Source: Apostichopus japonicus (taxonomy: Eukaryota > Echinodermata > Holothuroidea > Aspidochirotida > Stichopodidae). From it: DNA of 64,000 bases. Where the stretch lies: contig NC_092577.1 of the NCBI RefSeq assembly GCF_037975245.1, positions 13,043,013 to 13,107,012 of the forward strand, given 5' to 3'. Each line of letters begins with the position of its first letter. The stretch's first letter is position 1. A model generated the notes under the pieces. It was not told the origin of the DNA, searched no databases, and saw only the letters and a list, made by a program, of their open reading frames with translations. Shown here piece after piece: positions 12,940-25,939 of this stretch. The translations under genes and the position numbers were made by a program.

Positions 12940-14640
12940 AGTTTAATTATTCTGTAAGTAAGCGTGGCAATACTGAGAAATGCATTTAGACTCACGACTA
13001 CAGTGGGTAGACGACAGATTTTGATTTGCTTGCGTTACGTAGACCTAACATTAAATGTATACATTAAGTTATATCATAGGCTAGCTGCTGTTTGTCATAT
13101 TTGTCAGAGAATCACGGACGGACGGAGGATTTATTCTGTTTCTTAGTGTATTCTATTCGCAAGTTCATCTAGGCCTCATCCTAATTGAGTGTATCCTTCG
13201 AGTCCTTTTTACGTAATAGGTCTTACTTAGGCTAAACTAGGCAGTACATTTTTAAATGGCCTTGAGCATTGGCCTATCCTAACGCTGATACCATTTTTTT
13301 TAGAGTAAACGTATTCATGTAATGCATAAATAAATACTGGTTTGCCATTTAAGCAGGTTGCAAGTAGGCCAAAGCTGATGTGGATTGGTGCCACTGATGG
13401 ACCTAACTAAGGCTGTCATATGGTAGTGATCTTGTCCTAATCATAGCAGTGTATCCAATTGCAGACAGTTGGAGTGAGCATTTTTTAAGCATAATATTTT
13501 CCCAATTCTTCATCATGCATACTTTGTTCAAGTACCAATATAAAGCTCAGAGAACGAACTTACTAATGATGTGTTTATGTATTTTTTTGGATCGGAGGGG
13601 GGGGGGTTATATCGAACATCTTTCCAAACACTTTAGTTAAAACTTTGTTTACATTGAATATGATTGGAAATTTGACCTTTGACCTAGCCATTTTTCTCAA
13701 AATCAACTGAAATTTAGATCATCCAAGCAGTCTCACTAATAATTCAAAATAAGCTTAACATATTTTTAAGATACCTTGAAAAGCTCAGGTCTATTTAGTG
13801 AGGTAGGAAATATTACCGGAATTTCCCCAACATGCCTGAAATATTTGTCAAATTATGGGCAAAAGTAATGAGTATATACATACTATACAGACACAGACTA
13901 CACTCTCCTAAAAGCAAACACAACTCATATCGCGGACAGGGCTTAATATACCACATGTCTTTTTTCCTTATTTTGACAGGCATATCAAAATGAAACAGCT
14001 TGAGAGTATCTCTGTTAAAGGTCCATGCTTGATAATTAACTTTTCTTACCACTTGAATAACTAAACGATTTTTTTTTGGATGCAGATGTCACGTTGTATG
14101 TGTTTACACAACCTTATCATGATGGGAATGTATTATTTTTTTTGTTTTAATTAGGAAAGCACCAACTTACAGTTCTATCTGCAAAATATTTCACAAAACC
14201 CTCTTCTATACGTATTACTTCTTGGAAAAAGCCAAATACATGCTCAGCAGTTATTTGTGATCATCAAGAGACTTGCCCTACCTCAGAGGGCATTCATGAA
14301 GACCATTGATGTGTGCTTTAAATCATTACATGTGTTCAATCTGGAATACCAAAAGGCATGTCTTGGTGCCTGGGAAGTTTTACAAAAAGTGGACTGGTAG
14401 TGTGAAGTGAAACCAGATTCGAGATTTTCGTGCTTACCGTGCCAACAACAAAGACAATCCAACTGCAGTGTAGCATAGTCAGCATTCCACATGTTTTCAC
14501 ATCTCAAAGTTAACTTTGATGTATATCTTCCAGTTTCTGTTAAAAAGATTATATCCTTTCATTTCGCCACTACTTGTTTTGATTAGTTTGCATGCAAATT
14601 CAAATTAAACTAATAATAAACAAACCAATGTGTATCTAAA
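12940..14640. other. No gene recognised
   Basis: AT-rich sequence with TAGGCCTA-like motifs around 13,170-13,420 and a G run at 13,600. Open frames are short and lack motifs. Possibly intron. Confidence 0.4.
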
Positions 14641-14664
14641 GTTGTTGCTTGTTTTAAATTGACT

Positions 14665-14935
14665 TCAGGAATAATAAGAATAATAAATGAAATTATAAAG
14701 CGCTAAAATCTACGGAGTATTTAATAGCGCTGTACAACCCTAACAGAACGCTAACTTGCAAAAATGAGTCTTCAAACAAGACTTAAACTGAATGAGAGTG
14801 GGAGAACTCCGCACAAAAATGGGCAGTCAATTCCAGATGTTGGGCCCGGCTGATGGAAAAGCACGGCCGCCATAGGTTTTCAGTTTAGTTATGGGAACTG
14901 TGAGTGTGAGTGTATTGGTAGAACGCAAGGTATAA
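14665..14935. mobile_element. Dispersed repeat fragment (SINE or LINE 3' tail)
   Basis: Contains the sequence style of interspersed repeats from CR1/L2-like elements: ATAAAGCGCT...AGCGCTGTACA, then a conserved-looking block with CAATTCCAGATGTTGGGCCCGG and AAAGCACGGCCGCCA. The GCGC-rich motif resembles the tail at 38,509-38,560. The assignment comes from general resemblance, not from a second full copy in the window. Confidence 0.5.
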
Positions 14936-14939
14936 CGAG

Positions 14940-15760
14940 TACTGACCTGGAAGTGTTGTTTCTTTGTCATTACATTTTTTTTTGCCTGTCACATCGGATG
15001 ACTTGAGGAAATGTTGTTATTGTAAGAGTGTTAAGATTCATTGTGCTTAATACTCAGCAGTACAATAATAAATCCAATCATTGTGATGATTGTGTGTTTC
15101 ACATGATGAATGTACTGTCATAGCATTCAGCGTCCCAATAATGCTAATGGTCAGTTTAATGCAAATATGTTTCATGACACAAAGTTCACTATTGTTCCAT
15201 TTTCTTTCAAGAAGACTATATCGGTGCACTTCATTCTTCATTTGGTACTGGTTGATTGTTGACTCTAAATTGAAATTAAACTATAATCTGCAGCAGATTA
15301 TGAAAATACTGCTTTTACAGGAAAAGTTGTGTCTTTGTCATTGTTTTTATGGCTGACAGTTAATTATGATTTAACTTTAGCTTTCAAATGATGTTTAATA
15401 TCAACGTTGAATAGGTGGGTTATTTCTGTGAAATGTGGAGGAAATAATTTCAGTGCTAACTGGCTACCACCAAATATTCAAGATCCTTCTTCTTACTTGA
15501 GGATGTAAAAATATTGATCCATTGCGCTTCATAGTATTCTATCATAATCCTGATAAAGAGCTGATAGTAACTTTAACTTGTTGGAACAGTACTACAATGC
15601 TCAATTATATACCAGCATGTTTAAGTTGCTCACAAGCTCATATGACATTTTTCTAAAACTATGCACAGATCATTCTACGTATCTATGCAAGAAATTGTAC
15701 TTAACCTGTGTAAACCATTTGCTGAGTACAGGCTTCATTGGCTATTAACGGGTGGAATTC
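14940..15760. other. No gene recognised
   Basis: AT-rich sequence with short open frames on both strands and no motif, no splice pattern and no visible duplicate. Confidence 0.4.
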
Positions 15761-15764
15761 CCCT

Positions 15765-15945
15765 GCTATCGGAAACTATACTAACAAAGGTCGGATAAAA
15801 TATGGTTTGGTTAAACGGAAACCTGATCAAAAAAAAAAGAAGTTGCGTGTCAGAAGTTGGCAAACATAATGATTCTTCGCTCAATGTACAAAAGTTCAGA
15901 GGTGCAATGAGGTTACTTGCACTTAGAATATTTTTATAAACAGGT
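15765..15945. repeat. Repeat, inverted relative to 25,825-25,935
   Basis: Reading this stretch on the minus strand gives GCAAGTAACCTCATTGCAC, then a block ending near ACCTTTGTTAGTATA, matching 25,828-25,925 on the plus strand in the same order. The copy here has an extra 60 bp in the middle. Confidence 0.65.
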
Positions 15946-16690
15946 TAAGTCAACGTTGACTTGATTTTCATGTCAAATACGAAAACTACCAAACTAAAAG
16001 TAAAATTTACTTAACTGCTGGTTTGTAAAGTTTTACATGATCAGCATGTAACGCAACTACAAAATTTTTTTGTAAAATTTTACAACGATTTCAACATGGC
16101 ACCCCGTTCAGTAAGTATTTTCTAAAAGTTTTGCGTTAATTATTTAAAGCAGCTTGATGCATCTTTTTATTAATTCGATCACAACGGAAAAGCACATTTT
16201 AAGAGACAACAAGAAAGAGTGACAACACAAATAATTCTGAATAGTTGATCAATTCAACCTATTATTTTAACACTTAAGAAGTTATCATGTGCATCTTAAC
16301 ATGCATGAATAGTAAACTATATTTTAATTTTCGTGTCCAGTTATGGATGGCAGTTTGCATCATATACATTAGGCCGCCGTAACCACATTGATATGATAAT
16401 TTCAATCGATTGGAATTTTCCAGCAATTTAAATATCCCTTTTACCTATAATAAAAACAACTACAATAACAAAATCATAAACAAAAGGTAATAACTAAACA
16501 TGAACAAAAGGTACTTTATCTTTAAAGTGCATGCATACGGAAATTTAATGATTTACTTTTTACTTTCTGAGATGCCTATACAAAATGTATTTGGTCGACT
16601 TAGGAATTTTCACCCAACTCTCCTAACATGTAAAGATATTTGAAAGCTCCAAAAAATAACATAATCAACTGTCTGATTGCAAAATTTGAT
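15946..16690. other. No gene recognised
   Basis: AT-rich sequence with no supported reading frame and no repeat structure recognised. Confidence 0.4.
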
Positions 16691-16697
16691 TGCGAAA

Positions 16698-16781
16698 TAT
16701 ATTGTACATGATATCGTTATATAAATTCAGTAAGAGTGTGAAATATATATATTCTTATAAATATGTTCTTATATATATGTT

Positions 16782-16858
<77 letters not shown>

Positions 16859-16983
16859 GTTCCTATATATATATATATGTTCCTATATATATATATATGT
16901 TCCTATATATATATAGGAACATATATATATATATATATTTAAAAATCTTACTGAAACTATATAATGATATCATGTACAATATG
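16698..16983. mobile_element. MITE-like hairpin enclosing TA and TTCC(TA)n repeats
   Basis: A ~35-bp arm at 16,698-16,735 (ATTGTACATGATATCGTTAT...) is repeated in inverted orientation at 16,948-16,983. Between the arms is a long TA tract, with TATGTTCC(TA)n units repeated several times. Its right end coincides with the 5' break of the retrotransposon remnant that follows. Confidence 0.7.
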
Positions 16984-18075
16984 GAGCGCCAGTTATTAAC
17001 TCCATTTGCCGCAATGGACTTAAGTGCCGCGTTTGACACAGTCAACCACCAGCTGTTATTGGGCATTCTCAGGAAGGGCTTCGGAGTTCACGGGTAGCTA
17101 GAAAATGGGTATCGTTGTATTTATCTGAGAGGCAATTCGCTGTTTGTATAAACAAATCAATTTGTACGCCGATGGAGGTCAATTTCTCCGTACCACAGAG
17201 TAGTATGAATGGACCAGTATATTTCACCTGCTATACTAACACAATGAACACATGTATCAGTGATGACCAATTCCTCATGGCTACACCGATGACCACAGTT
17301 TCTATTCCAGATTTAAAAGCTGAGATGTTTCTTAGGAATTGGAGTCAATCAGGGGTCTTTCTTCAACTCTAGAAAATGTGAAACTCTGGATGCAATGTAA
17401 CCGTCTCAAGATGAATGATGACAAATCGGAGTATATCGTTTTCGGAAGCAATCGTCAACTAACAAAGTGCAATACAGACGTTTTATCCATTGGGGACACT
17501 CCCGTCCGTCGTACCAATAGTGTGAAGCTACTGGGTGTTTACATGGATGAAACCCTCAATCTCAAACATCATATTTCCATGAAAGCTCGTGCATCAGCCC
17601 TCGCCATGTTTAATCTAAAGAAGATCCGGAAATATTTGGACAAGTCGACATGTCTCAAAATTGCAAATGCCATGATTTTCTCCCATATAGAATATTGCAA
17701 TGGTCTTTTTATCAACTTCCCGGCCTCCACAAATTACACGGCTAAAATTATTCTCGGCAGATCAAAATATGACAGTGCCTCCGCAGCATTGAGGCAGCTG
17801 CATATCCTCCCCGTCAATGTTCGTGGCGAGTACAAGATCCTCCTCCTCGTTTATAAGTGCATACATTATTCAGCACCAGCTTATCGTTCCAAGTTGCTGG
17901 AAGTTAAGACACCTGGTCATACAACACGCTTGTCAAAGGGCATCCTTCTCAAGGTTCCTTTCATACGCCGCAAATGTTTCGCAGGCCGCTCTTTCAGCGT
18001 TGCTGGCCCCACACTCTCCCCGTCGACACAAGAAATTCGAAGACCATCAGAACTTTTAAAGTTGCTTTGAAGACT
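16984..18075 (+). pseudogene. CR1/L2-type reverse transcriptase remnant
   Basis: This is a 5'-truncated non-LTR retrotransposon ORF2. The reverse transcriptase catalytic block [11 protein letters not shown] is at about 17,017-17,050 (first catalytic Asp). A YTDD variant of the second catalytic box is readable at about 17,280 in another frame. A long open C-terminal part covers 17,339-18,070, with VKLWMQCNRLKMNDDKSEY, the LLGVYMDETLN block and the HIEYCNGL and LHILPVNVR blocks typical of CR1/L2/Daphne-like elements. At least two frameshifts and a stop (17,094) separate these parts, and the endonuclease domain is absent. The tail runs into TA repeats at 18,176, as expected for a 3' end. It is a dead copy. 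Confidence 0.9.
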
Positions 18076-18175
18076 CACTTATTTAAGAAATGGTTTTTAT
18101 AATTGTATTTTTATTCAGCGCCATTGAGTGTTTTTACAGTAATGTGCGCTTTACCAAGTGTTACCACCTCAACCT

Positions 18176-18185
18176 CAACCTATAT

Positions 18186-18220
<35 letters not shown>

Positions 18221-18272
18221 CTAATATATATATATATATATATCTAATATATATATATATATATATATATAA
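18176..18272. repeat. (TA)n microsatellite at retrotransposon 3' end
   Basis: Three TA tracts separated by CTAA interruptions. They follow the likely 3' end of the retrotransposon. Confidence 0.95.
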
Positions 18273-18358
18273 ATGAAAATCGTAATGAGTTGGAAAATCA
18301 AGAACAGTGAAAAAACTTTCAGCCTGCACCGGGATTCGAACCACGGGCCTTCCTCGGC
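18273..18358 (-). mobile_element. tRNA-like SINE fragment
   Basis: On the minus strand this reads ...GTGGTTCGAATCCCGGTGCAG..., which contains the RNA polymerase III B-box consensus GGTTCGAATCC of tRNA-derived SINEs, followed by a non-tRNA tail. There is no full cloverleaf, so it is not called a tRNA. It is sandwiched between two TA tracts. Confidence 0.55.

Positions 18359-18446
<88 letters not shown>
18359..18446. repeat. (TA)n microsatellite
   Basis: A nearly perfect TA tract. Confidence 0.97.
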
Positions 18447-18447
<1 letters not shown>

Positions 18448-20014
18448 AGTTGTATATTTGCAGTCTAGAAAAGTGAGCCATTTGGCGAAATCAGCTTTAT
18501 CGATCCTATTTTGATTAAATGATATGTATATCATCATTGTCTCATTACCTAACACTGCTAAGAACATAATCAACTTCATGTGTAAGTCTCATCAATAAAC
18601 ATGCTACCAACACTATGAAAATTCCATATACCTGTTTCTAATGGGTTGTTCTGCTGTATCGTAAAAAATATATATTATTATGTTTCTGCGCTTGCGCGTG
18701 ATATAATTTCTGAAACGCTAGGGAGAAATGTTAGCAGGCATGCACCAGCATACGTTTTTCGTGGACCTTCAGTATGGTACACCTATTACAGTGTAACTAT
18801 ATGAACCTGCTTCGTAGTTTTTCGTGTATTTACTGTACTGGCTGCTGAGTAGTACGACTGGATTTGTGTTAGGTTTGGGATTGAAGACATTACGCCCGGT
18901 AAGATGATTTGTTTCAGCTAAAAACTATTCATATTGTATTTGTAACCAGAGCGTACTTTTCTTTGCCGGAATGTTCCCTTATATAATGTAACTTTCTCAA
19001 CTTCAAAGTTTAACCGCCCCAGCCATACTCGGACTTCCATAGGTGATATATAGCTAGGCACTTTGCGTCAGAATGCCAGGCTTAGGTTAGGTAGCCAGGC
19101 TTTTTCTAGGCTTATAAAAAGTAAAGGTCTAACGTTTGGCATAACAAGATTAGACTGATGCCCATTTTCCGTGATTGCCTAGTTAATTAGGCCGAGACTA
19201 TCGTGTTGGCTTGGCTCGAGAAATATTGAGGCAAACGACTACCTTAGATACACATGCCTATGCATAGTCCAGTCTGCTGATGTTAGTGTTAGATATATAG
19301 CCAAAAATTTGCACCTAAGTTAGGCCTAACGTTGGCCTCTGATATTAATGATTTAGACCTTGTTCATATTGATTAAAAAAAAGTAAATGAATAAAGTTTC
19401 CTCTGTGAGGGAAGATGCAAGAAATGAGAACAGGAATCCAAAATTCATGAAACCACAGGCATTATTCTGCAGGCACAACTTCTTGCGCCACTTGCGAGAT
19501 CATACCTATGATACACAATATATTGTAGCTTAGGCAAGATCCCAAAGGGTGAGGGCAACTTGCAATTGCCTGATCAGAGCATTCTATGTTGAATTTCTAG
19601 TGTTTAGATTCTGGAGTTGGACATAGGACCCAAACGTAAGCTAGCATTTACCTTTCATTAGGGCTTTACTGTAACTAGTTACAATTTAAGATCATCCATG
19701 AATAGTATCGAGTTTATTCGTTTGCCTGGCACCTAGCCTAGGCCCATAACTAATTGTTCCTCACCACAACTGTAGCATGTAGAGTCTAGAACTGCTTATG
19801 TGATGTTCATAAGGAAAAGGATGAATATAATTATGAGTTCACAGTAAGGAGGCTTTGATGTGTGATACCTCGCCCTCATAATGATTTTCAATTTTCTGTG
19901 TTATTGGTGCTTAAACTTTTACATGCTGAATAACATCATACGGTAATACTTCAGCCTAGTGACTCTAAAATGGTTGATAAGTGGTCCTTAATGTGTCATT
20001 TACTGTGTCAATAG
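18447..20014. other. Possible 5' region of a spliced locus
   Basis: No coding frame. A donor-like CCCG|GTAAGA at 18,898/18,899 could end an untranslated first exon, since GC-richer sequence with a short T/A-rich run lies upstream. TAGGCCTA-type motifs are frequent at 19,060-19,340. Nothing here is firm. Confidence 0.2.
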
Positions 20015-20133
20015 GCACTAAGCACTCATCAAGAAAGAGGAAAGCAGAACAAATCCCTGAAAAAATCGGTGGCCTTGGCACATAAAGTTCTATGAACTAA
20101 ACAACTTTTCAGTCTGGTACTTCTCTGGCAAAG
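20015..20133 (+). pseudogene. Doubtful exon, frame broken
   Basis: Bounded by an acceptor (AATAG at 20,010-20,014) and a donor (AAAG|GTATGT). One frame gives a basic nuclear-looking peptide (KHSSRKRKAEQIPEKIGG) before a stop. The frame that reaches the donor (KFYELNNFSVWYFSGK) joins in phase 1 to the open frame at 21,656. The two frames differ by one base, as after a single indel, so this looks like a decayed exon. The protein family was not recognised. Confidence 0.3.
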
Positions 20134-21655
20134 GTATGTTAAAAAATTCTTTAAGTTTTGTTAAAGTGATCTGCTGTAGAGGGAAGGATGGCTTGAAATA
20201 AGTGACAAACACTTGTAACCAGTGAAACACTAAGACATTTGACTGATGTTTAATTTTTTTATTTAGGGTTACTTATTAGGGCTGTGTTATTCCGGTTATT
20301 CCCCTAACCATTTAACCGTTTGATTATCTGAGCAATTTATGGTTATCCGGCATAGCCATTATTTCAAAAGCTGTAAGACGTACGTAACTTAGTATAGGGT
20401 TAACTAACCCTTAGTATACACACCTGCATATTGGAAAGGCCTAGGCTGGGCCTATCCTACACCTGCATTTCATAAGACATGCCCCATGATAAACTGTTAT
20501 GAAAGAATTTGCACAACAAGTTCTTACCTCTCAACAAAATGCCATATTCATGTTTTGACCTTAGTATTCACTAAGATTCCAATTACTAATTTTAATATCT
20601 TTACTGAACAGCAACTTTACAATTATGTTTAACTGTATTATTGTTTTGATTTTCTCAAGAATCCATGAGTCTCCACAAGTTTGCGCAACTTACAGAAAAA
20701 TCCAATATATATTATATGTGGAAAGATCAATTTTTTTTTAACACACTTAATACCCATTGACATTGGTCACGGATCAAAAGTTGGCCCTAGAAATTTGAAC
20801 TTGCCTAAGTTAAATGCTCACAAGGAACAACATTTTTAATCAATGACATTCCATTGTAAGAAGAACCTTGGCCAATCAGATCTTGTAACATATTTTCTAA
20901 AGACCAAACAGATCAAGCAATGTGATTGGTTTAAGTTCAAAATGTGAGAAATAATTATCCTAACTATGAAATAATATGGCCTACACTGAAACTTGCGAGG
21001 ATGGTTTAGAATTGTCCTTTTTGATGGTGTCACAAGAATAAATGACCTGTAGGGCTTCAGATAATATCCTTCAAACGTTAACATATTTGCATCCCAAACC
21101 ATAATTTTGTTTAAACTTACACAGTTGTGTTGCTTGAGTGTTCCGCTTATTCTATACGTCTACACAATAACGGGAAACAGTGGAAAACAGTAATTTCCTT
21201 CTAGTATTTGAATGATCATCCAGATGGTACGAAGACTATGATACCTAAAACTATTAGCTCAGGCTTGGAGTATTAGATCCCCAATTTTTGGGGAGAAAGG
21301 TGAGTCGGACTCCTGCAAAACAAATACCAAACCCTTTACATACCCTATTCATTTACAGTCTGGATGAAAGAAGTGTTACTGGGTGCACATGCGCATTAGA
21401 CTGAAAGCGTTAAGTTTTTTTTTTGTAGGCATGGACACTAAGACAGAGTCAAATTTTTGTTTTGGCAAGTGAAGATGAATATTTTTTTGTAAGATTAATA
21501 CTAGCAACATCATATGGAAGTAATCTAGCAAGAATAGTTTGGCTTTGTAACAACATTTTGTGCTTGGTATATATGTTATTACCAAAATTTTCTAAGACGC
21601 ATCGAACATCTTACACCATATATCTTATCCTTGTTTTTCTTTGTTATTTACTTAG

Positions 21656-21837
21656 GTCGCAGGGAGATTTTAGAATTCCATGATGTTCATGAAATCTTTG
21701 GCCTTGATAAGAAGACTTTCAAAACAAACGTAATGAACGAAGTCAACAAGTCTAAAACGATTGCAAATGGAGAGAAAGCATATGCAGGAGTAACATCGGA
21801 TGATGAGCCTTCTACCTTATTTTTAATTTACCCTTGA
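21656..21837 (+). pseudogene. Doubtful terminal exon
   Basis: Acceptor TTACTTAG at 21,648-21,655, then an open frame in phase 1 of about 60 codons (RREILEFHDVHEIFG, later KTFKTNVMNEVNK) to a TGA at 21,835. It is hydrophilic and mixed-charge, with no known motif. It would pair with the exon at 20,015-20,133, but the 5' part of that exon is out of frame and has no ATG. Either a pseudogene or part of a gene whose other exons I cannot see. Confidence 0.3.
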
Positions 21838-22099
21838 GTCGAGAGCAGATCTACCATTTGGAAGGATCGCAATTGTAGTAAAGTAAAATGTTCACATTAG
21901 GGAAGACATCCCTTCAGTAGGTATTAATACTAGCTGCATGGTATTTCCATAGTCATGGACTCGTCGACTGTAGGCTTTTAGAGAAAGGTGTTAAAGAAAG
22001 GTGATGTTGGCATATAGAAATATTACTCCAGGTTGATGCATCATTACAGTACATCACATGTGTTGAAAACTTATGTGTATCTTTTTAAGACAAGTCTTA

Positions 22100-23760
22100 C
22101 ATATTATTCTCTCAGTGAGAATATAAACAGGTGTGTTCTCCCCTAAGTACCACAGAAATGGGAGGACTAACAAGACTTGTAGGAATATGTTTCCTCCCGG
22201 CTTCATGTGATTTCTTTTGAGAAATGCAAAGTTTGTTAGTAGTAGCAGTAGGCTATTTGCATCATAACATCACCTTTTTTGAAGGGTAAGGTTTGTCATT
22301 TCCTTTTAAAACGGTAACATTTATTATCCCTCATGGCAAATATATACAGGTAAATTACCTTTTAAGGAACATAGTGACAGCATGATGTGGGAATCTCATA
22401 TCCTTCTGTATTTGCTTCACGAACACAAAGGTATGCATCTGAACTATGTTTTAAAGAGATATATTCTGATTCGCAGTCCACCATGAGTATATGACACAGG
22501 GTAAATAATTGACACCTTTACAATTAGTGGAGGCAGATATGTGTACAGTATTATCACCATAGTCCACTAGAAAGAATACATGAATGGTTAACTTGGATCA
22601 GTCTTAGGCCTGTACGTAGGCCAGCACAACACAGATATGTTTAACAACACACTTAATTGTGGGGATATCATATCCTACTGTTCAGTAGTTGCTGCACAAA
22701 CACAACTATATGCATCAGAACTGCGTTTTAAGGAGATGCTGTTGATAAGATTCCTCCACAACTTGTGTAATAGGATTGTGTTCTATCCAATGTATTTACC
22801 TATCTGTTTGTTCATCAGTAACTTTCCTACAATGACCAATTGTTCAGAGATCATCAGCGAGGTTTAATCAACCCTAGCTCAAATTGGAAGCATGATGAAG
22901 AAGCCAATATGCATTTTTCAGACCCACATGCCCTATCTTTGTACCACACTTATCAAAAACCAATATATCTCATGTAAGGAGTTATGTGTTATCATGAGGG
23001 CATAACAGTAGTGTAGGTGTATTTCCCCCATGGATATACGTTACAGTGATATTTTGGTATGATATTACTTTGTTGTTCTTATTTCCTGCTGAGTGTATTT
23101 TTTGTTTGTTTCATTATGTAATGTAACTGGGTGTTTTTATTTACAAATGTACTGTTTGTTCAGTTGGTCATGGTTATGAACTTGGTCGATTTTCTGTGTA
23201 AGCACGTATATTTCCCTTAAGGATCACAGTGGTTGCAGGACTTACATAGACTGTAGAAGTATTATCTCCACCTGCCTTTAAATTTAATTCTTTTCTTCAA
23301 AGTTTACATTTAATTTAATAGTTAAAGTATTTTTGGCTGTCTGCATCATGACATCACCTTGCTTGAAAGTGTGTCATATTTAAGAGAGAGTAACAAGTTT
23401 TCCCCCTAAAGAGAAATATACAGGTATATTTCCCTTTATGGATCATAGTGACAGAAGGACTTTATTGTGGGGATATCATATCCTACTGTAGTTGCTTCTT
23501 AAACACAAATATATGCCTCAGAACTGTGCTTTAAGGCGATGCTGTTCTATAAGATTGCTCCACAACCTGTGTAAAAAGACTGTGTGCTATCCAATGTATA
23601 TACCTGTATGTTTATACATCAGTAACACTCCAACAATGACCAATGTTCAGAGATCTTCAAAGAGATTAAAAAAGTATTTGTTTTACCACCTAGGAAGAAA
23701 TTTACCTCACTGGGACATTCAGTCATTTTGTGTGTTCATTTAAAATGTCTAACAATTTGG
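22100..23760. repeat. Degenerate repeated block
   Basis: The stretch at 22,655-22,865 recurs at 23,465-23,680 (shared GGGGATATCATATCCTACTG, CCAATGTAT and ATGACCAAT blocks), about 810 bp apart. A weaker third copy lies at 22,385-22,490. Sequence with CATAGTGACAG precedes the copies. No conserved reading frame spans them. Confidence 0.65.
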
Positions 23761-24470
23761 AGAGTAAAGACCTTCAGGAAAGTACATTTTGAAAACTTGT
23801 AGTAAATATAACGTGCTATAATTTGAGGTCTAAACAGACTTACTTTTAACATAGCTATACATATACTTTTCAAGTAGACATATAAATAGGTTAATTAACT
23901 CTTTTAAGGTAATCACAATGGAAGTAGCAGTAAAGGGATAGATTTCCATGTGAAGTTGAGTCTTTGTTTGCGCAAAGATTTAAGTAAAATTTTCTTTTCT
24001 CTGTACGTCAGATCATGTAGTAAAAGATGCATTTTCAGTCTGCTGCCAAAGCAGGAGTGCTTATTAACTTTGTTTCAGTTATGATATTCCAGACTTTGGG
24101 TAAGAGTACATTGTCACTTTACTGGTTTATATGTTTAACACGTTGCAGAGGAAGCCTCAAAGTGCTATGTCCGTGTGTCTAGATGTGCCAAATATAAAAA
24201 GATGCTCACCTTAGTACAATCCATAATTGTTCATGGAGGAGTATGAAAGCTCCTTGGGCTGCCATCTATATTGCTGCCAGGCTCATTGAAACAATACTAG
24301 CCTGGACGCAGAAACCCAACAAAAAAGTCAATTCTCCCGATGTCCTCTAAACGTTAATTATATTGAAAGGAATTGACAAATATTTTCTCTTGAATTTCGA
24401 TAAAATTGCAAGGTAACGCCAGTCATGTGACAAATGTGGGAATTGGAAGGAAACAATAATGAAAATGAAA
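23761..24470. other. No gene recognised
   Basis: AT-rich sequence, short frames only. Confidence 0.4.
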
Positions 24471-25835
24471 TATCGCGCCATTACATCAAGCAGATGGTAG
24501 AACTGATAATCTCTCTTTATTATGTTCTACCAGTTATTGGAATACACATACACCGTAATAGGTATTTGGGTATTTTCATCAACTTGAAATCGCACAAAGA
24601 TCACAGCCGTAGCATTTGCACGCTATAGTTTAGTACAAACATACTTCAAGTTTTATTAGCATGTAATAAACTGCAAACTGCTTGAATTGCCTAATGAAAT
24701 GTAACGCGTTAGTTGTATAGCTCATTGAGGAGCAACACTCACGCAATCCTAATTGTATCGTCGAAATTTCTTTACCTGGAATATTAGAGAAGCTGTCAAA
24801 ACATCAAATTAGCTCTAATAACGTTAGAAATATCGATCGAAATGAATTACAATTCACAGCGTTTTAAATACGGCCAACACGGTAGTTTTCACTTTTTGAA
24901 AAATAATTTCTGTGTTCCTAGGTGATGTAAAATCAAACAATAAGATAGCTACGCCCTTGTTTCGCACTGATAACAATGTAGATTGATATATTTGTGTATT
25001 CTTTTATATTTGTATTTTAAGTTTGACAATTGTTATACTAGTGTCATTGTATGTTAATGATGCTGTTTTTTTGGTGTTGCTGTTGGTAGGCGATGTTACA
25101 GGTTTAGTGTATTTTCATCTATCCATATTTACATATCTTGCTTCAGTGGGTTTGATAACAATTGGAACTAAAATTGTATGCATTTGACAAAGTCAGTATA
25201 GGCATATGTCAATAAATTGCTTATAATCTTTATAATTCATCAGTTGTTTGTTAGCTTGTGCAGGTTAGAAACTATAACAAAACTGTATGGACACCTAGTT
25301 GAACACAACATAATCAAGTCTTGCAAGCAGAATTCGTTATCGGATTATGTCTCATAAGGCAACGGAGATGGACAAATTTGGCAAAGGTAGACATACGAAC
25401 TACACTAATACTGGCTACAATAACATAAACGACAAAGGTAAGGCCCTAACATGATGTATCAACTTTCAGCGAAACTGAAGCATTTCAATGGCAATTTAAA
25501 CTTTTTTCTTTTAAATAGCTGCCACTTTGCGAATGTGATTAAAATTATATAATTCAATAATAATATAAAACACATAATTCACTCACTAATAATGATACAG
25601 AATACAGAATCATACAGAATAAAACAGCCAAGTCTTTCAACATCGATTTCAACATCGAGTTCAACATCGATATGTGGCAGAACCATTGATATGCTGACTA
25701 AACCTATGCTGTTTCAAAGAATTTCAAGTAAACAACAGCAAAGACTGATGCCGCTGCTTGTTCTGCGAACATAGCTTATTTATTGTAACATAACGTTAGC
25801 ACTAGTAGCTAGCCTTTGGCAAGTAACCTCATTGC
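24470..25835 (+). repeat. First-exon module, copy 1
   Basis: Ordered homology to 26,930-28,635: CACCAAGCAGATG-type block, TCATCAACTTGAAATCGCAC, the TTCTTTxxCTGGxAxATTA block, CTTGTTTCGCACTGA and the first exon. The copies are offset by about 2.9 kb and clearly diverged, so this is an old tandem duplication. Confidence 0.75.
25347..25437 (+). CDS. Candidate first coding exon, module 1
   Basis: ATG at 25,347 opens 30 codons plus one base and ends at G|GTAAGG (25,438), phase 1. The peptide starts MSHKATEMDKFGK and has an Asn/Thr/Tyr-rich second half with no hydrophobic segment. The orthologous position in module 2 (28,239) also keeps an open frame and a donor in the same phase although the peptides differ, which supports an exon with a fast-changing N-terminal sequence. 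It has the right phase for the cassette exons at 35.2-47.2 kb and the terminal exon at 49,684. Confidence 0.5.
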
Positions 25836-25939
25836 ACTTCTGACCTTTTGTACAATGAGCGAAGAATCATTAGTTTTCGTTTAACCAAATCAAATTGTAT
25901 CCGACCTTTGTTAGTGTATATCAGCCTAACCGAATCGGC

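Noticed and set aside
18320-18345. tRNA gene on the minus strand
   Set aside because: Only a B-box-like GGTTCGAATCC is present, with no acceptor stem or anticodon arm; it is a SINE fragment.
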